Origin: JAAUTT01 sp038213375
GTDB taxonomy: Bacteria; Bacteroidota; Bacteroidia; Bacteroidales; JAAUTT01
Assembly (NCBI GenBank): GCA_038213375.1
Contig: JBBQTB010000005.1
Coordinates: 62,001 to 126,000 of the forward strand
DNA: 64,000 bases
Reading direction: 5' to 3'
Part shown: positions 62,691 to 64,000 of the stretch, piece after piece
Layout of the letters: each line of letters starts with the position of its first letter
How positions within the stretch are numbered: position 1 is the first letter of the stretch
Translations under genes and position numbers: made by a program
Notes under the pieces: model-generated
The model's input: the letters and a program-made list of their open reading frames with translations, nothing else
Told to the model about the DNA's origin: nothing
Databases searched by the model: none

Positions 62691-64000
62691 TTATTCAGCT
62701 TCAGTATAAGCAATTTCATTGTGTTGTGAAAGGTCAAGACCAATTGATTCATCCTCATCAACAACACGGATCCCAATAGTTTTATCCACAATTTTAAATA
62801 AAACAAAAGTTACTACAGCTGAAAAAACTGTAATTACAGAAACGGCAAGAATTTGTACCCAAAGTTGATGAGAATTTCCCTGAAGAATTCCTGAATAAGA
62901 GCTCTGAACATTTGGAGTGGCTAAAACTCCTACCATAATTGAACCCACGAAGCCACCTACGCCATGTACACCAAATGCATCAAGAGAGTCATCGTATTTT
63001 AGTTTTGTTTTAACAGTACCAACCATATAGTAACAAATCACTGCACTTATGATACTTATTATTAGTGCTCCTTTAAAATCTACAAAACCAGCAGCCGGTG
63101 TTATAGCGGCTAATCCAGCAATTGCTCCTGTACAAATACCAACGGTAGTTGGTTTTTTATTAATCAACCAATCAATAATGGCCCAGGTTAAGGATGCGGT
63201 AGCAGCTGCAACATGAGTAACCAAAAATGCATTGGCGGCTAATCCATCCGCTGCTAGTCCACTTCCGGCATTGAATCCAAACCAGCCAAACCAAAGTAAG
63301 CCTGTTCCTAGTACTATAAAAGGAACATTGTGAGGTGGTGTAGGAATATTTTCATAATATCGCCTTTTTCCAAGCATTATGGCCATAATCAAGGCTGCAA
63401 TGCCTGCATTAATATGTACAACAATACCTCCTGCAAAATCAAGTACACCCATTTTGTACAACCATCCATCGGCAGACCATATCCAATGTACAACAGGATT
63501 ATAAACCAAAACTGCCCATAACAATGAAAACAATAAAAACCCACTGAATTTAATTCGTTCTGCAAATGCTCCAATAATAAGTGCGGGAGTAATTACGGCA
63601 AACATGCATTGGTAGAGCACAAATAACAAATGTGGAATACGGTCGTTAGGCATCGAAACGTAATATGGGCTTAAATCGTTGACTTTGATACCGTTCAGAA
63701 AAGCCCACTTAAATCCGCCAATAATTCCTTTAGTCCAGCCTTCGGATGATCCAAATGCATTGCTATAACCAAAAATCATCCATTCAATTGTAATTGCTGC
63801 GATAAGAATAAAACACTGCATTAAAATATTCAGGATGTTCTTTCGACGAACTAGCCCGCCATAAAAAAAAGCCAATCCCGGAATCGTCATTAACATAACC
63901 AAGGCAGTAGCAACAATCATCCAAGCCGTATTGCCCAGATTTAGTTTTGGCACATCCAAAGTTGGCCCCATCGTTTGTGCTTGTAAACTTAGGGTTGTAA
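62691..64000 (-). CDS. amtB: Ammonium transporter (AmtB family), 5' end beyond the window
   Basis: At least 436 aa are encoded. Eleven membrane spans are visible, with the Amt signature GLAFFYGGLVRRKN and the twin histidines in VVHINAGIAAL and DAFGVHGVGGF. The conserved Trp/Phe gate region lies around FGWFGFNAGSGL. The C-terminal tail has DEDESIGLDLSQHNE, the Amt regulatory tail. The ATG at 63971 is not the true start: the frame is open to the edge, and the preceding codons read TLSLQAQT, the end of a signal peptide as in many Amt proteins. It imports ammonium and is controlled by the PII encoded downstream. Confidence 0.95.
   Translation of the reverse strand, partial: TTLSLQAQTMGPTLDVPKLNLGNTAWMIVATALVMLMTIPGLAFFYGGLVRRKNILNILMQCFILIAAITIEWMIFGYSNAFGSSEGWTKGIIGGFKWAFLNGIKVNDLSPYYVSMPNDRIPHLLFVLYQCMFAVITPALIIGAFAERIKFSGFLLFSLLWAVLVYNPVVHWIWSADGWLYKMGVLDFAGGIVVHINAGIAALIMAIMLGKRRYYENIPTPPHNVPFIVLGTGLLWFGWFGFNAGSGLAADGLAANAFLVTHVAAATASLTWAIIDWLINKKPTTVGICTGAIAGLAAITPAAGFVDFKGALIISIISAVICYYMVGTVKTKLKYDDSLDAFGVHGVGGFVGSIMVGVLATPNVQSSYSGILQGNSHQLWVQILAVSVITVFSAVVTFVLFKIVDKTIGIRVVDEDESIGLDLSQHNEIAYTEAE

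Noticed and set aside
63971..63971. amtB start at 63971
   Set aside because: The frame stays open to the window edge and the codons before it look like the end of a signal peptide.
1..64000. CRISPR arrays, tRNA/rRNA genes, insertion sequences, prophage
   Set aside because: No regularly spaced repeats, no clover-leaf or TPsiC-like pattern outside genes, and no transposase or phage protein were found by reading; a tRNAscan or IS search could still find something short.

Overview
The window (about 38% GC by eye) is chromosomal DNA of a member of the Bacteroidota. The signs are: signal peptides ending in Q after small residues; many SusC-era cell-surface families (PD40/OmpA protein, CarboxypepD_reg proteins, outer-membrane barrels); a fused E1 alpha/beta 2-oxoacid dehydrogenase; a full-length PurL with its glutaminase domain; an orphan type IX secretion C-terminal-domain-like ORF; almost no Shine-Dalgarno sequences; and TAnnTTTG promoter boxes. 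The metabolic genes (branched-chain 2-oxoacid dehydrogenase, butyrate kinase, propionyl-CoA carboxylase) would suit an amino-acid/carbohydrate fermenter or facultative heterotroph such as a Marinilabiliales/Bacteroidales relative. That placement is inference; no rRNA or tRNA gene was seen.

Layout. 1-5022: a PD40/OmpA envelope protein cut by the window edge, a beta-propeller-like exported protein, an IolW-type oxidoreductase, an unknown small protein and a flavodoxin. 5150-11981 (all minus): CotH-like protein, FabK/nitronate monooxygenase-like enzyme, butyrate kinase, E2 and fused E1. This is a plausible route from branched-chain 2-oxoacids to branched short-chain fatty acids plus ATP. 12181-15848 (plus): biotin carboxylase, biotin carrier and carboxyltransferase of an acyl-CoA carboxylase. 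15932-24611: small envelope proteins, a TPR protein, purL, and an LtaS-like membrane sulfatase-fold enzyme. 24645-26837 (minus): ECF sigma factor, anti-sigma and an exported beta-structured protein with overlapping ends. 26929-29705: membrane protein and M28 peptidase. 29947-37061 (plus): TetR, TolC, HlyD-type adaptor, two ABC ATPases, two ABC-2 permeases and SemiSWEET, which is a YbhGFSR-like efflux operon with a palindromic operator.

38409-42100 is the most unusual stretch: a decaying Bacteroidota small-peptide/export cassette. It holds a small HTH gene with an in-frame stop, an intact 39-codon single-membrane-span peptide, a CPBP protease with its catalytic-Glu position turned into a stop, a twice-frameshifted HlyD N-terminus, an intact 659-aa CarboxypepD_reg/beta-barrel protein, a second truncated HlyD N-terminus and a second HTH 5' fragment.

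42104-52995 (mostly minus): DUF2237 protein, PLP gamma-lyase, lipoprotein, GH3 glycosidase with PA14, LacI regulator, metallophosphoesterase, iron alcohol dehydrogenase, ABM-domain enzyme and a lipoprotein. 53125-54839: a glucose/sorbosone-dehydrogenase-like lipoprotein with a lipoprotein cytochrome c. 55572-61955: RelA/SpoT protein with a destroyed hydrolase domain, DUF6588 outer-membrane protein, RarA, KdsA and a small acidic protein. 62028-64000 (minus): a PII protein without the uridylylated tyrosine, and AmtB, whose start lies beyond the window.
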